64,000 bases of DNA from Thuidium tamariscinum. Its lineage: Eukaryota > Streptophyta > Bryopsida > Hypnales > Thuidiaceae. Positions within the stretch are counted from its first letter, which is position 1. Every line of letters begins with the position of its first letter. Below the pieces are notes generated by a model that searched no databases, had not been told where the DNA came from, and saw only the letters and a program-made list of their open reading frames with translations. The position numbers and the translations under genes are program-made. Positions 35,330 to 46,870 of the stretch are shown piece after piece. The stretch covers positions 6,944,001 through 7,008,000 of the forward strand of contig OX344752.2 of NCBI GenBank assembly GCA_947034885.2, read 5' to 3'.

Positions 35330-35554
35330 GATGGGTTTCCAAGGGCCTATGATCACATATAGGGACCTATAGCAGATTGTGTTTGAAAATTCATAACTAA
35401 TTCAATAATGATTCAAAAAATATGAAACGACTTGTTTTACATTCCTCATCTATTTTTCTTTCACTGAAAAATAAGCTAAAAATATTTCCATATCTTGAGA
35501 TACACGAAAAAGGCACATCAACACTTAGATGGTCGCTTTCTGAGCCTCTTACCT
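35330..35554. mobile_element. Short repeat N, MITE-like, copy 1
   Basis: Matches 46661-46870 and, in reverse orientation, 61270-61478: AAAATTCATAACTAATT, a CAAAAAATATGAAAC block, CTGAAAAATA..AAATATTTC and a terminal GGTCGCTTTCTGAGCC / CTTACCTTA end. About 210-225 bp. The left end is blurred. Confidence 0.5.
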
Positions 35555-36783
35555 TAGTGTAGAAGTTCAATTCAAAGTGTTGTAACTTTTGCATCCAATG
35601 TCCAAATTCAATAAAAACTTGTTGTAAAAGTTGCACATCTTAGTCTAGTTTGTGTGGTAAAATTTTCAAATCAATGCAAGATGTACAAATTTTTTAGAAG
35701 CTCATAGGTTCAATTTGAATTCACCAAATTGTAGTTGATGGCTTCAACTTTTGTGGCTTGTATCTCCTTCATTCAATGTTTGTTTTCAATCAAATTTGTT
35801 GGTTTATATTCCTCTAGAATTCTAGTTATTGTGATCAAATTTCCATGGCAATCCAAGTTGTTTTGAATGTTTGGGAGCGATTCAAAGCTCAAAAACTAAA
35901 CTAGACATTTTTGGATTGCAATGAATTTCAACAGCTTGTTTCTTCTTCATATAGTGTCCATTTTTAATAATTCTTTTTGAGAAAGTTGCACATTTTAGTC
36001 TAATTTGTATGGCTAAAATTTCATATCAATACAAGACATTAAATGTGACTGAGAAGCATTTTAGTAGGAGATTCAATTATAGATGTGTTCATTCATTAGA
36101 TGAAATCTGAGGGCATTAGGAGACCGTTTCGGGTCTGTTCCCGAAACGGCTCCCAATGCCGCAGATCCTCGTCAGGCCGATTTTTATGGAAAAAAAAATT
36201 AAAATTTTTTTTTTTTTTTTTTTTTGGGGGTCCTGAAATATGAAAATAAGTTCAAAAAAAAAATTTTGAAAAAAAAAAAATATATATATTACGTGGCAGT
36301 GTCCCGACCACGTAGGATTCGGGTTCACAGGGCAGAAACTGCGTTCCCGCAGTCCGGGAACCCGCAGTCTCCTAATGCCCTCAAATTTCTTCTAATGGCT
36401 TTTTTTCTTTTCTTTGTTTTGACATTTCAAAGTCATTTTGCAAAAACAATTATTCAATTGAATGACATTTTTTCACCAATGTCTTTGCTTGTTGATTTTG
36501 AAGCACTTTTTAGTTAAAAGTTTTTTCATTTGAGTAGGTTTAGAAATAAAATTTCACCTCCAAATGTGTTTTTAAGAAAAATTTAGCATCTTTTTTCAAT
36601 ATTAAAAAATTATAATCTTGCAATCTATTGGCAAAATGACTCTAAATTTTATCCATGTCATCTACAACATGCACACTAGAAGATTGTATGGTTGAGATTT
36701 TAATACCTTGGAAACATGTAGACTTATAAAGCTTGAAAAGAAATGATGTTTTTAAACCCAAAATGGCCTTTGGCCTTGAGGGG
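35555..36783. mobile_element. TTAA-type element, right end intact, with nested fold-back insertion
   Basis: The right end is TGGCCTTTGGCCTTGAGGGG with TTAA at 36784-36787. The interior is the reverse of 16034-16982. The left end could not be placed and the start given is approximate. It carries the CATTAG-type insertion at 36094-36397. Confidence 0.55.
36094..36397. mobile_element. CATTAG-type fold-back element, 304 bp
   Basis: The left end, CATTAGATGAAATCTGAGGG, then CATTAGGAGACCGTTTCGGG, mirrors GCAGTCTCCTAATGCCCTCAAATTTCTTCTAATG. The inner region has a poly-T/A core and ACGTGGCAGTGTCCCGACCACGTAG. Nested in a TTAA element. Confidence 0.75.
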
Positions 36784-36787
36784 TTAA

Positions 36788-37911
36788 GGAAAAGTTGTGT
36801 AGAAACCAAACACGCACCAACTTATCAAGTAATTGTATCTTTTTGGGCTAACTATCATGTGATAAGTCTTGCTTTTTTAAGATGAAATAAATGAAATTAG
36901 AGTATATCAAAAGCATTCTCTATATATTTACTACTATTTGGTGTAGATAAAGTAGTCTTACACTTATAAGAATGTTGTAATTCTTTCATAGGGAGTTTGA
37001 ATCAAGTCAATGTTAACATCGAACAAAATATTCTTGTTTACAAAACTTTTAGTTTGTATTCATGAGTGCCTTTGACCATAATTTTTCTTAGTTCTAGTTT
37101 CCAGAGACTTTCTTGAGCTATAAATACAATTACAAAGATTGATATATATTGCCAAAAATTCAAGTTCCTTTCACAAAAAAAAATAAAGCTTAGAATGTAT
37201 TGAACAAAGTGAATGATAATACTAGAACATGGTGTGTTTTAAGTATAGTTCTCATAAGAAGCAACACACTATGTAGTAGAATTTAATCCTTAAATTACAT
37301 TCACTTGCCTAGACAGTGGTCAAAGAGGAATGAAGAATCTCTTTGAAGCAAAATATGGATTTGTTTTTTTTGTCCAAAGTTTGTGTGGTCTGAGCATGTA
37401 AAAACTTAATAGTGAATGAAGCTTTGAAATTGCATCCTAAATGTAGTACTTTAAAAAACATATTGAGTACTAAAGTGCTTCTAGACTCTAGAAGTTTGAA
37501 ACATTTCAAAAATAAAACATTTTTTGTCAACAATTCTCTCAAAATCAAATCCAAGGGACTTAGCTTGTTGTGTGAAGGTTAAATTTTCTACTAAAATTAT
37601 AAAAAAACTTTCCCTCTAGTAGAAAAAGAGGTCTTCAAAAAGCAAGCCATAATTGGTGCCCAAAGCTTAAGCTTGGCACTATAGATTGTTGCTCCAGAAC
37701 CTTACTTTTACTAAGATTAAAAGAGTTGGGTCAACATTGTAGAAAGATTTTGAAGGCCTTCCAAAATGTTATGATTGATCACATGTTTGATTCATCACTT
37801 ATTTGATCCACTTTACAACTATTACATTAAGTATACAATGTTGCAACCTTTATTATAGTTCATGTCACAAAATCCGTCACAATTTTGCTTTGGAAAAAAA
37901 GCATGCAATTA
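36788..37911. other. AT-rich intergenic sequence
   Basis: No gene recognised. The minus-strand frame 37309-37554 has no domain features. Confidence 0.3.
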
Positions 37912-38550
37912 CATAAGAGGATTTCTAGCCGTTTTAAAAGATTGCAAGTTCCCAAATGCTAGGAGCGTTGTGGGGACATTGGAAATGTTGACACATCAAC
38001 ATGCTAATGTGGTCGGGCGATTGCTATGTCAAAAAATACTAATTAATTAATTATTAAATATTTTTGGAAAAAAAATATTTTTTCAAAAATAATTTTCTTT
38101 CTTTTTAATGAATTTTTAAATTAAATTAAATTAAATTATTCTTGAAATTCAAAAATTCAGACCAGCAAGGGCTGGTCTACAACAGTGGGAATAGTTTTAG
38201 GGAACAATATTCATAAGAGGATTTGTGGGCCCCCAGAAGACCGTTTTAGGGGTGTTCCTTGAAACTGTTCCCACTGCTGTAGACTAGCCCCTTGTTGGTC
38301 TGAATTTTTGAATTTTGAAAAAAAAAATTAAATTTTTTTTCAAAAGAACTTCATAATGTATTAAAAAGAAAAAAAATGATTTAAAAAAAATAATAATTAA
38401 AAATAATATATAATTAATATTTTCTGACATGGCAATTGCTCAATTACATCATCATCACATTCCCAGTGTTTGGGAACTTATAGTCTTATAAACCAGCTGG
38501 AAATCCTCTTATAGAAACAGTCTTCCATGGGACCTCCAAATCCTCTTATG
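37912..38550. mobile_element. CATAAG-variant fold-back element carrying a second copy inside
   Basis: It starts CATAAGAGGATTTCTAGCC and ends GGGACCTCCAAATCCTCTTATG. A second member of the same family is inserted at 38212-38512. Outer arms: GATTGCAAGTTCCCAAATG on the left, AACAGTCTTCCATGG on the right. Confidence 0.65.
38212..38512. mobile_element. CATAAG-variant fold-back element, inner copy
   Basis: Starts CATAAGAGGATTTGTGGGCC and ends CAGCTGGAAATCCTCTTAT. 301 bp, with AGAAGACCG / TAGTCTTAT arms and GACATGGCAATTGCTCAATT near the right side. Self-insertion into the 37912 element. Confidence 0.65.
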
Positions 38551-40436
38551 TTTCATTAGGAATTACAATGAAAACCTAAAGCATGATATGTGAGTATTCT
38601 TCCAATTGACTTGAACACAATGATTCATTGCAATTTGAAATTGCTCATGTTTGGAAAGTACTCTATGATCCTTTGTTTGCTCTCCACCTTGTTCCAAAGA
38701 AGGATTGTGCTTCATTCATTTGTATCATTTTATGGCTAATTTTTTTAGGTTGCAACAAATGTATGCAATGTTCTTCATTGATTCTAGTGATAAAAAATTT
38801 GGAACCTTTTTTTAATCTTGAAGCCCTTTGATGCTCAATTTCTAAACAATGTATACATTGAAAATCAGAATTTGTTTTCATTATAGCTTGGATGAAAATC
38901 ATCCTAATTTCTAAAGATACTTTATGAAGTTGTTGTCCTATCTAAGGGTTGGATTTGGTGTTATTAGGATACATATTTTTCTAAAATTACAAATGTATAT
39001 GTATGTCAAGTGGTTGACCAAGCCAAAATTGAATTGACTCTAGTTCAAATCTAGAATTGCAAAAAAAAAACTATAGAATCAAAGAATACAAAAATTCCAA
39101 AAAATCACTATATTGAGAGAACGTCATTTTAAATCCATTTCAAAAAGAATCCTCAAAAAAATGACAATATTTTTTGTAATTGAATTTTGAAGGAATTTTG
39201 AATTTTGAATTTCAAAATTTATAGATAAATACTAGTGATAGCAATGGTGAATTTATCTATACAGATAGAATTTGAAACTCAAACTCTACAACTTTTGATT
39301 GCATCTCAATTTCAAAATATTCTTCCAAATAGTAATTTATGATGATTTTTTGAAAATCTTGAATTCTCGGGATGAGTTTGAATGCTGAGGGATTAATTAT
39401 TCTTTTTACAATATGATCACTAAAATTGGCATAAAAAAACTCCACAAAATTGTAGTGTTATGCACTAGTTTCCAATAGGTGGGAATAGTTGTAGTTAAGA
39501 CGGTTAGTCTTCATCTCCTATAAGAATCGCAGGAGAGGGGTTGTCTCTCACGCGACATTTTTAATGAATACAAGTATGTTCATCTGACTTAGCTTGCATG
39601 GCTTCGTAGTATCTTTGCAATAGTCTGATGTAGTTCAATTAAGTATGAGCTTGATTTGCATGATCTCCATGTTTGGTTGTAATTGAGATTGCATAGGTTG
39701 ATGTGCATCTTTCTGAATTGCTTCGATTAGAGCATTGACATTTGAGGTGTGAGAATCCTAACATAATGTCGCATACTTGACTCTATCTTTGCTTTGAAAG
39801 GGGTTGCTAGATCTTGACATGCCAGTCTGGGGGATCGGAGTCGTGGAACTTTGGATGAGGGAAAGTATTGTCAATGCATGCAATGCGTCAGTATGTGGCT
39901 TTGGGGAAGTAGATGAGGTCCGATGGGCTAGACAGAGTTTCGGGGAAAAAGTTTCTAATGTACCACTCGAAGTTTTGGGGAAAGAGGTTCCAATGCACCA
40001 GTCGAGGGGATCGGGAGAACGTTAATTTTTGGCAAAGGAGATTCCATAGGCACTTACGATGTGCAGAGGCTACAATTCTCACACTTGTTTTTGATGAGTT
40101 GACATGATCCGAAGGTCAATTGGGTTGATTCAAAATTCTTGAGTTATGGGTAGGAGGGCAATTCATTCAATTTGATTATGGAATATTTGTTCAGAATATA
40201 ATGGAAAGATTCCCATGTGTCATGTTTTCCCACTACATTCGTGGGTCTTGAATGAGGTTCCCTTGGTCTACTTAATCATATAATTATGCCTCTTTGAATT
40301 TGATTTCGTGAAGGGTGCCGAATGTGGTAGTGCAATAATGGATTGAGCGGAGTAGCTAATCAGGTTCTATATAGATCAGGACAATTTGGATGGAGAGGCC
40401 GGTGGCGTGCTGTTGGTGGACAGGGTGGGTAGGAAT
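38551..40436. other. Intergenic sequence; right part may be 5' sequence of the gypsy relic
   Basis: 38551-39440 is AT-rich and shows nothing nameable. 39440-40436 is more balanced; open frames at 39804-40107 lack domain similarity. If the inversion described in the findings is right, the part just left of 40437 originally adjoined the gag start near 45148, so it could be 5' leader or LTR sequence. I could not find a primer-binding site or LTR ends in it. Confidence 0.35.
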
Positions 40437-41472
40437 ATACTTTTGTATAATGCAAATAGACCATGAAAATTTCAACTCTAGATCATTAAATTTGGGGGCT
40501 CCTAATGTAGTAAAAATTCCTAAACCTCAGTTTGTGACAAATTAACAAAAGAAAATTTTAAATATAAATGTTTTATTTTAATTTCTGAAAAATAAGGGAT
40601 GTAAGAACCATCAAGTTAGAGAAGTCTACTAATTATTTCATATTCTTGAATCTTTTAATTCAAAAGTGATAGCAAAAAAGAACAATGTCATTCCAATTGT
40701 GACAGGAAATAGGACCAGTGTTTCGGGTGATTGCAAAAAACACCGGTCCTATTTCCCATCACAATTGGAGTGACGTTGTTCTTTTTTGCTATAACTTTTG
40801 AATTAAAATATTTGAGAATATGAAATAATTATAAGACCTCTCTAACTTGATGATTTTTACATCCCTTATTTTTCAGAAATTAAAAAAAATCATTTTATAT
40901 TTAAAATTATTTTTTGTTAATTTGTTACAAACTGAGGTTTAGGGGTTTTTACTACGTTAGGAGTATCCAAATTTAATGATCTAAAGTTGAAATTTTCATG
41001 GTGCATTTGCATAGTAGGAAAGCATATTTTTATCAAAGGTAATCTAAAAATACATTATTTTATGTCCTCCACATGCGTGCAAACATCACTCCCATTGCAC
41101 GCGATTTCTGACCATTGATAATAGATCTGAGATTATTTTTTTGGTGAAATGTCATCACCATCAATTCTTTCGAAATGGAACATTTTTAGATTCAAGAAAA
41201 ATAACTTTTCCTATTTTTTACAAATTAAAATGTAAATCCGCCCATTTTCATGAGATTTTCCACTTTTCTAATTCTCCTACTTGGAGAATTTTCCTAAGCT
41301 TTTCCTTCATAGGATACCTTCTTCTTTAAGGTTTATACATTAGATATATTTTTCATATTTTTTTAATTGATTTTCTAATTAAATAGTACTTCCAAAGAAA
41401 ACATCGTCCATTTCCAAAACGCTATGGAAAATGGATGGTGTTTCTTGCAACGACCCTTTCTTGCAATTACCC
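40437..41472. mobile_element. First half of a T4 element (P) split by inversion, with T4 copy C inside
   Basis: 40437-40724 plus 41457-41472 form one piece when the inserted element 40725-41456 is removed. The join rebuilds the terminus GTGTTTCTTGCAATTACCC. The piece is about 304 bp and corresponds to the first 40% of a T4 element read on the minus strand. The remaining 426 bp lie at 45878-46303. The flank at this end is AGTA when read on the minus strand (41476-41473). Confidence 0.75.
40725..41456. mobile_element. T4-family element C, intact ends, TTTC duplication
   Basis: Begins GGGTGATTGCAAAAAACACC and ends GGTGTTTCTTGCAACGACCC, 732 bp. The duplication TTTC is exact (40721-40724 and 41457-41460). 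The target is the right terminus of an older T4 copy, and its sequence is restored perfectly when C is removed. That gives independent proof that the family makes 4-bp duplications. No ORF. Confidence 0.9.
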
Positions 41473-43158
41473 TACTGGGGCTTGGAGAAACCAAGAGCGA
41501 ATTTCTTTGAATGTCAAATTTGCCTCCCTTGTCCATTGAATTTTTTTATCTTTGTGTATTAATGTTGTAAGCGGCATTGCAATTTTTGAATAATCACATA
41601 TAAATTGGCGATAGAAATTTGCAAATCCTCAAAATGATTGAATTTCCTTAACTAACTTTGGAATAGGCCATTCTTTGATAGTTTGCACTTTGTCCTGGCA
41701 CATTTCAAGATCTTTTGATGACACAATCATTCCTTAAAATTCCACTAACTAGCGATGGAACTCACATTTAGACTCTTTTGCATAAAGTCCATTTTTTTGA
41801 TAATCATTATAGTACCTCCCGCACTACTTGTTGATGGTCTTCTAAATTTTTGAAAAAATGAAGATCTCATCTAGATTACCATGGAAATATCTAAGAAGTT
41901 GTTGAAGATACTTTGCATTAAAGATTGGAACTAAGCTAAGCGGGTGCGTTTGTTAGCCCAAAGGACATTACTAAATATTCAAAGAATCCATATCGAGTTT
42001 TGAAATCTGTCTTGAATTCATGCCCCAAAGCCATGCGCTTGCAATGATAAGCTTGTTGCACATCCAATTTAGTAAAGATAGTAGCACCTACCAATCAATT
42101 GGTGAGCTTTAGTATAAGTGGCAAGGGGTAGCAGTTTCTTATTGTCACCTAATTAAGGTTTCAATAATCCACGCAAACTCTGATGGAGCCATCTTTTTTC
42201 TGTGTGAATACAATGGGTGTCGAGACTGGGGATTTAAAGCGCCGTATCCACCCCTTTCCCAAATTCTCTTCCAAATACCTATGAAGTTCTTCCAACTCCA
42301 CCAAAAACATCGGTCGCAATTCGGTGTTTCACGGTTCCTGTCCTACTTTAAACTCAATCTTTATGTCCGATGTACTATGATTTGGGAGTTCATTTGAAGC
42401 TTCTTCACTAAAAACTGTATATAAATCGTTGTATTCCGTTGGAAATGAAACATCCTTTGACTCCATATACTCAGAGACTTCCATGGCATATATTTTGACG
42501 TCCTTGGCTGACAACTGAAAGGCTACCGCTAAAACAAAAGCATGTCGAGATGCCTATAATCCCACCAACCATTATGGCTTAGTGATGGTATTTGCCTGTT
42601 GAAGGGACCCCAACTTGGCGACCCCAATCTTATGCCACGGAGAAGGCCAATAGCCCTATTGATTCTTTGAAGCCTGAGCTGTGATTTCAACTTGTCTTTC
42701 GTTCCTTTCCTCGATCGGCTCGACTCCAGCGTTGTCAGAAAGGAACTCTCTCACACCTAGAGCTTCACTATTTGCTCTTTGATCCCCTATGCAATTGCCC
42801 TAGCAGTACAAAGAGTAAAAAATGAGTCATTGTTGAAACTAGTATATCATTGGATTATGTCGAGTAAATCAAGGTGTACCAAAAATAATTGAGAATCAAC
42901 CTATGTTGGTAATATCCACTATCAATGTTTCTTGATGTCCTCCAATGGCAAGCTAAATTGATGCTTTATGAGTTATAACACCCAAGTTGATAATTCTTTT
43001 GTCTATCACTTGAACTTCTTGTAGTACCTGTTTCAATTGTAATGTGGCATTGCATTTTTGAGCAGATTTCTCGTGCATAAATATCCTAGTGGCACCAAAT
43101 TCCACCAATGCAGAAGCTACTACCAAGTTCACCTCAGCATCTTGGATTAGATGAGAAT
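41473..43158 (-). pseudogene. Ty3/gypsy retrotransposon pol relic: protease and reverse transcriptase
   Basis: Read on the minus strand. Protease remnant at about 43110-43050 (ALVEFGATRIFMHEKSAQK, the catalytic D-S-G having become E-F-G). Linker IIFGTP..FTRHNPMIY near 42840-42900. Connector VFSEEASNELPNHS (about 42390-42430). RT fingers/palm at about 42300-41960: [54 protein letters not shown]. The catalytic YLDD block is decayed to NLDE (about 41855). The end of the RT/linker reads TIKEWPIPKLVKEIQSF and FANFYRQFICDYSKIAMPLT (about 41690-41560). Several in-frame stops and frameshifts make it clearly dead. It continues upstream into gag across the T4 insertion at 43163-43893, and downstream originally into RNase H now at 46328. 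Confidence 0.9.
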
Positions 43159-43162
43159 TAGG

Positions 43163-43893
43163 GGGTCGTTGCAAGAAACACCGACCAAAAAGCGTAGCGT
43201 TTTCAATAGTACTTTTTTTTTTCCGGGAGTACTTTAAAATTAGAAAAACAAGTTTTAAAAAAAGTGAAAAATATGTTTCATGTATAAACCTTTAAGAAGA
43301 AGGTACCCTAGAAAGGAAAGGCATAGGAAAAATCTCTAAGTAGGAAATCCAGAAAAGTGCAAAATCTCATGAAAATTAGTACTTCTACATTTAAATTTGT
43401 AAAAAATAGGAAAATTAATTTTAGGAAAAACTAAAAATTGGCCATTTGAGGAAAGTTGATTTTGATGAGATTTGACCAAAAGAACAATCTTAAAACCATC
43501 ATCATTGTTCAAAAATTGCGTGCCAAAAAAAATTTGTACTCATATGGAGGACATAAAAAAATATATTTTTAGATTTTTTTTTTTGGAATTTGTAGGTTTT
43601 GCACCTATGCAAATAGACCATGAAAGTTTCGTTTTCAAATCATTTAATTTAGACATTGCGAACGTAATGGTAACCATAAACGTATTTATGTGACAAGTCA
43701 ACAAAAATGTTTTTTAAATATAAAATGACTTTTTTTAATTTCTAAAAAATAAGGGATCTAATAAGATTCAAGTTAGGTATGTTCAATAAAAATTTCATGT
43801 TCATTGGACTTAATCTCCAAAAGTTATAGTCGAAAACAAAAAAGTGGTTCGCAGTGTGACGTGAAATAGGACCGGTGTTTCTTGCAATGACCC
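43163..43893. mobile_element. T4-family element D inserted in the gypsy relic, TAGG duplication
   Basis: Begins GGGTCGTTGCAAGAAACACC and ends GGTGTTTCTTGCAATGACCC, 731 bp. TAGG is duplicated exactly (43159-43162 and 43894-43897). It separates the protease part of pol from the gag side. Orientation is opposite to element C. No coding capacity. Confidence 0.9.
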
Positions 43894-43897
43894 TAGG

Positions 43898-45148
43898 ATT
43901 GATGGTTGCACGTAAGCAAAATGGATCTGGTCTGACTTCTTTATGGCCTAAAGATTTTTCAACTTCTTCGAATGACAAATTCATAAAGAATGGACCTTGT
44001 TGTGGATTAAGTTGTGCTTGAACCACCCTCATTCCTTCACACAAACATTCCTTGATTATGGACGCAGCTCCACTTTGGATGGTGCCCGGGTACTAAACCA
44101 TCCCGTTCAGTTCTAGGCCCCGCCTTTTCTTGATGTTGTACTTTCTATTACCTCGGTAGCTGCGATTGACATTGGTTTGGAGGGATTTATTGGACACTTG
44201 GCATACACACAACCCATCTCTCCACAACCCAACATCAATCCTATCGTTGATATTTTAACCACTATGTTGTCATTTTTGCTAAGGCAGTGGATACTTGTAT
44301 TGCCCCCAACTCCATTGGTACTAGCCCCAAGTTGCCATAGCTTAGTTGGAATTGTCCTGCCATATCTTGATTATTGGAGGTGGAGGGTCTGGAATCGATG
44401 GGATCTGACAATGAATGTCGATTTTGACATTGGTCCCATAGTCTCTCATCAATTCGGGATGCCATCGCCATCCACTCATGAAGCTGGCGTAGTTAGGTCT
44501 CTGCCGTTGCCACGAAATCCAATATCTTGTCCTTAAGTCCTCCTCGAAAACACGCTACCAAGTTAGACTCATTCCAATCAAATTGGGCTACATACTTATT
44601 GAAAGTTGAAATGTAAGCCGCCACCAAACCGGTTTATTTGAGCCGCTTTATACAATCTTCCGCATTGCTTCGACAATCAAGGTCACCATAGATTGCTATA
44701 ATTGCATCTCAAAAAGCATTATAGTCACCCAATAAAGCATGCTTATAATCTTCATCGAGTGCTTGAAGAAGGGGCATGGCCTAAATCTGCGCGATTCTTG
44801 TCATGTACAAAAGTACATAGGCTACCTTATCAACATCAGAGCCATAGGTGTGGAGCTTACCTCAAAGTACTAATCACAATTTGCGCTAATCAACAATATA
44901 CTTCATTGCCTTTCTTCCCCGAGAATCTTTTAGGCTTAGCCACCTTCGACTTTCTTCCACCAACATCAAATTCTCGATGCCTTTGCGCTCCTCTTGATAT
45001 TTGATCACCTCCCCTGTTAGAGTCATTGGAAGAAACTAGAACTTTATGGAACCGCGATCGCTTGATCCAAAATTTGTTAAATCAAATGTGGGATGGCCGC
45101 TTGGAAAACAATTTGAATTTGTTGTTGTATGAAGGTAACCCATTCTCA
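43898..45148 (-). pseudogene. Ty3/gypsy gag relic
   Basis: Minus strand. Gag core start RFSGKKGNEV at about 44935-44905, then LLQALDEDYKHALLGDYNAF near 44775-44715. The C-terminal capsid-like block YISTFNKYVAQFDWNESNLV then FRGGLKDKILDF lies at about 44625-44505, followed by RIDERLWDQ near 44455-44430. A decayed zinc knuckle follows (LGCGEMGCVYAKCP, about 44236-44195) with one Cys lost and the His replaced. These blocks match the retrotransposon gag family of Ty3/gypsy elements. Multiple stops and shifts. The 5' end is cut at 45148 by an inversion breakpoint and the T4 insertion E. Confidence 0.85.
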
Positions 45149-45152
45149 CCCA

Positions 45153-45877
45153 AGGGTGATTGCAAGAAACACCTGTCGATTTTGTTGCATTTGGCTGATT
45201 TTTTCGGGAGTACTTTAAAATTAGAAAATTAATTTGAAAAAAATTTGAAAAATATGAATAGTGTATATACTTCTAAGATGAAGGTTTTCACTGAAGGAAA
45301 TGGATAGAAAAATTCTCTAAGTAGGAGAACTTGAAAAGTGCCAAACCTCCAGAAAATACATACCTTCATGTTTTAATTAGGGAAAAATAGTAAAAATAGA
45401 TATTTTCAAAAAATAAAAAGTGTCCATTTGCAAAAACTTTAAGGAGATGGTCATTCACAAAAAAACCCACCAAAATAATATTTTATATATTTCAAAATAC
45501 AAGCAGAAGGGAGTTCACTTTGTAGACCTCCACACCACATAAAATTAACTATTTTTAAAAATCCTTCCCTGGAGAGCTAGAAGTCTATTAGAAGACCATC
45601 TCATCCAAATTTCATCTTAAAATCATTAAAAAAAGGTACTCCATGTAGTACTAAAAAACCCTAAACTACCAAGTGTGACATCCAATCGGGGTCTATTTTT
45701 GGATAGTAAATTATTTTTGAAAATTATGAAAAAATTACGGAAGGTTTATGATAGTTATGAGTACCTTTCCTACAAATCTTGAGTCAATTGGAGCCAAAAC
45801 ACAAAAGTTATGGCCAAAAAACAGATCAGCACACGTCGTGTGACACAAAATAGGACAAGTGTTTCTTGCAATCACCC
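45153..45877. mobile_element. T4-family element E at the inversion junction, CCAA duplication
   Basis: Begins GGGTGATTGCAAGAAACACC and ends AAGTGTTTCTTGCAATCACCC, 725 bp. CCAA duplicated exactly (45149-45152 and 45878-45881). The left flank is gypsy gag sequence and the right flank is the second half of element P, so E went in after the rearrangement or together with it. Interior is of the second T4 subtype (CAAAAGTTATGGCCAAAAAAC). Confidence 0.9.
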
Positions 45878-46303
45878 CCAAAGGAAATCTAAAAATACAT
45901 TACTTTATGTCCTCCACATGCATGCAAACAACACTCCCATTGCACTCAATTTCTGACCATTAATGATGGAGTTGAGATTATTTTTTTGGTGAAATGTCAT
46001 GACCATCAACTCTTCCCAAATGGACAATTTTCAAATTTAAGAAAAATAACTTTTCCTATTTTTTACAAATTTAAATGTAAATATGCCCATTTTGATGAGA
46101 TTTTCCACTTTTCTAGTTCTCCTACTTAGAAAATTTTCCTAAGTTTTTCCATTATAGGATACCTTTTTCTTTAAGGCATATACATTGGACATATTTTTTA
46201 TATTTTTAAAAAATTGATTTTCTAATTAAATAGTATTCCCAAAGGAAAAAGCGTCCATTTCCAAAATGCTACAAAAAATGGATGGTATTTCTTGCAATGA
46301 CCC
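45878..46303. mobile_element. Second half of split T4 element P
   Basis: CCAAAGGAAATCTAAAAATACA through ATTTCTTGCAATGACCC matches the right 426 bp of element C (41040-41456). Together with 40437-40724 and 41457-41472 it adds up to about 730 bp, a full element. The flank AGTA at 46304-46307 equals the flank beside the other half. Confidence 0.8.
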
Positions 46304-46660
46304 AGTACTACTCCATCCCAGTTTTGAAAAACCTTTTACAATTGAAACTAATGCTTCCAATGTAGCCATAGGGGGGATTTTGTCACAATATGGCACAGAT
46401 GGATACTTGCATCCTTATGCATTTAGAAGCTAGACTAAGATGTCATCCACAAACCAAAATAATGATATTTATGACAAAGAATTACTAAATGTAGTTTTAG
46501 CATTTCAAGACTAGAGAATTTACTTCGAAGGGTCTCCAAACTAGATACGAGTTATTTTTGATCATAAGAACTTAGAATACTTTCTCTCAATGAAACAATT
46601 AAATCGACGACATGTTGTTTTTCCATCTTTACAAAAATGTACAAGTAGTGTATACTTGAG
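46304..46660 (+). pseudogene. Ty3/gypsy RNase H relic, opposite strand to the rest of pol
   Basis: Plus strand, from about 46328: KPFTIETNASNVAIGGILSQ, then GYLHPYAFRS, NNDIYDKELLNVVLAF, YFEGSP and FDHKNLEYFLSMKQLNRR. These are the standard gypsy RNase H blocks (ETDAS..IG.vLSQ, YDIhDKELLAiv.af, DHKNLeYF). It contains in-frame stops. Its start (PSFEKPF) would follow directly on the QAPV that ends the minus-strand RT piece at 41473. The relic is cut on the right by repeat N at 46661; no integrase is visible. Confidence 0.85.
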
Positions 46661-46870
46661 GAGGTAGATGGTTTTAGTGGCCTATGACACTTGAGCTTCA
46701 AAAATTCATAACTAATCCCACAAAGTTCCAAAAAATTTGAAACAATTTGGGTTAGATGCCAATTCCACTTATCTTTGGAGAAAAACTAACTGAAAAATAT
46801 TTCAAGACATTTCACCTCCCTCAAAATTGAGTTTCAGCTCTTAGGTGGGTGCTTTAGGGACCTCCTCCCT
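46661..46870. mobile_element. Short repeat N, MITE-like, copy 2
   Basis: Shares AAAAATTCATAACTAATCC and CTGAAAAATATTTCAAGACATTTC with the copies at 35330 and 61270. The right end, TTTAGGGACCTCCTCCCT, is followed by TA. It truncates the RNase H relic. Confidence 0.5.

Noticed and set aside
39440..40436. Gene on the plus strand at 39804-40107
   Set aside because: Two overlapping short frames without domains; the context suggests 5' sequence of the gypsy relic rather than a gene.
44177..44536. 119-codon plus-strand ORF
   Set aside because: It is the antisense shadow of the gypsy gag relic, whose minus-strand blocks (FNKYVAQFDWNES, RIDERLWDQ) are recognisable.
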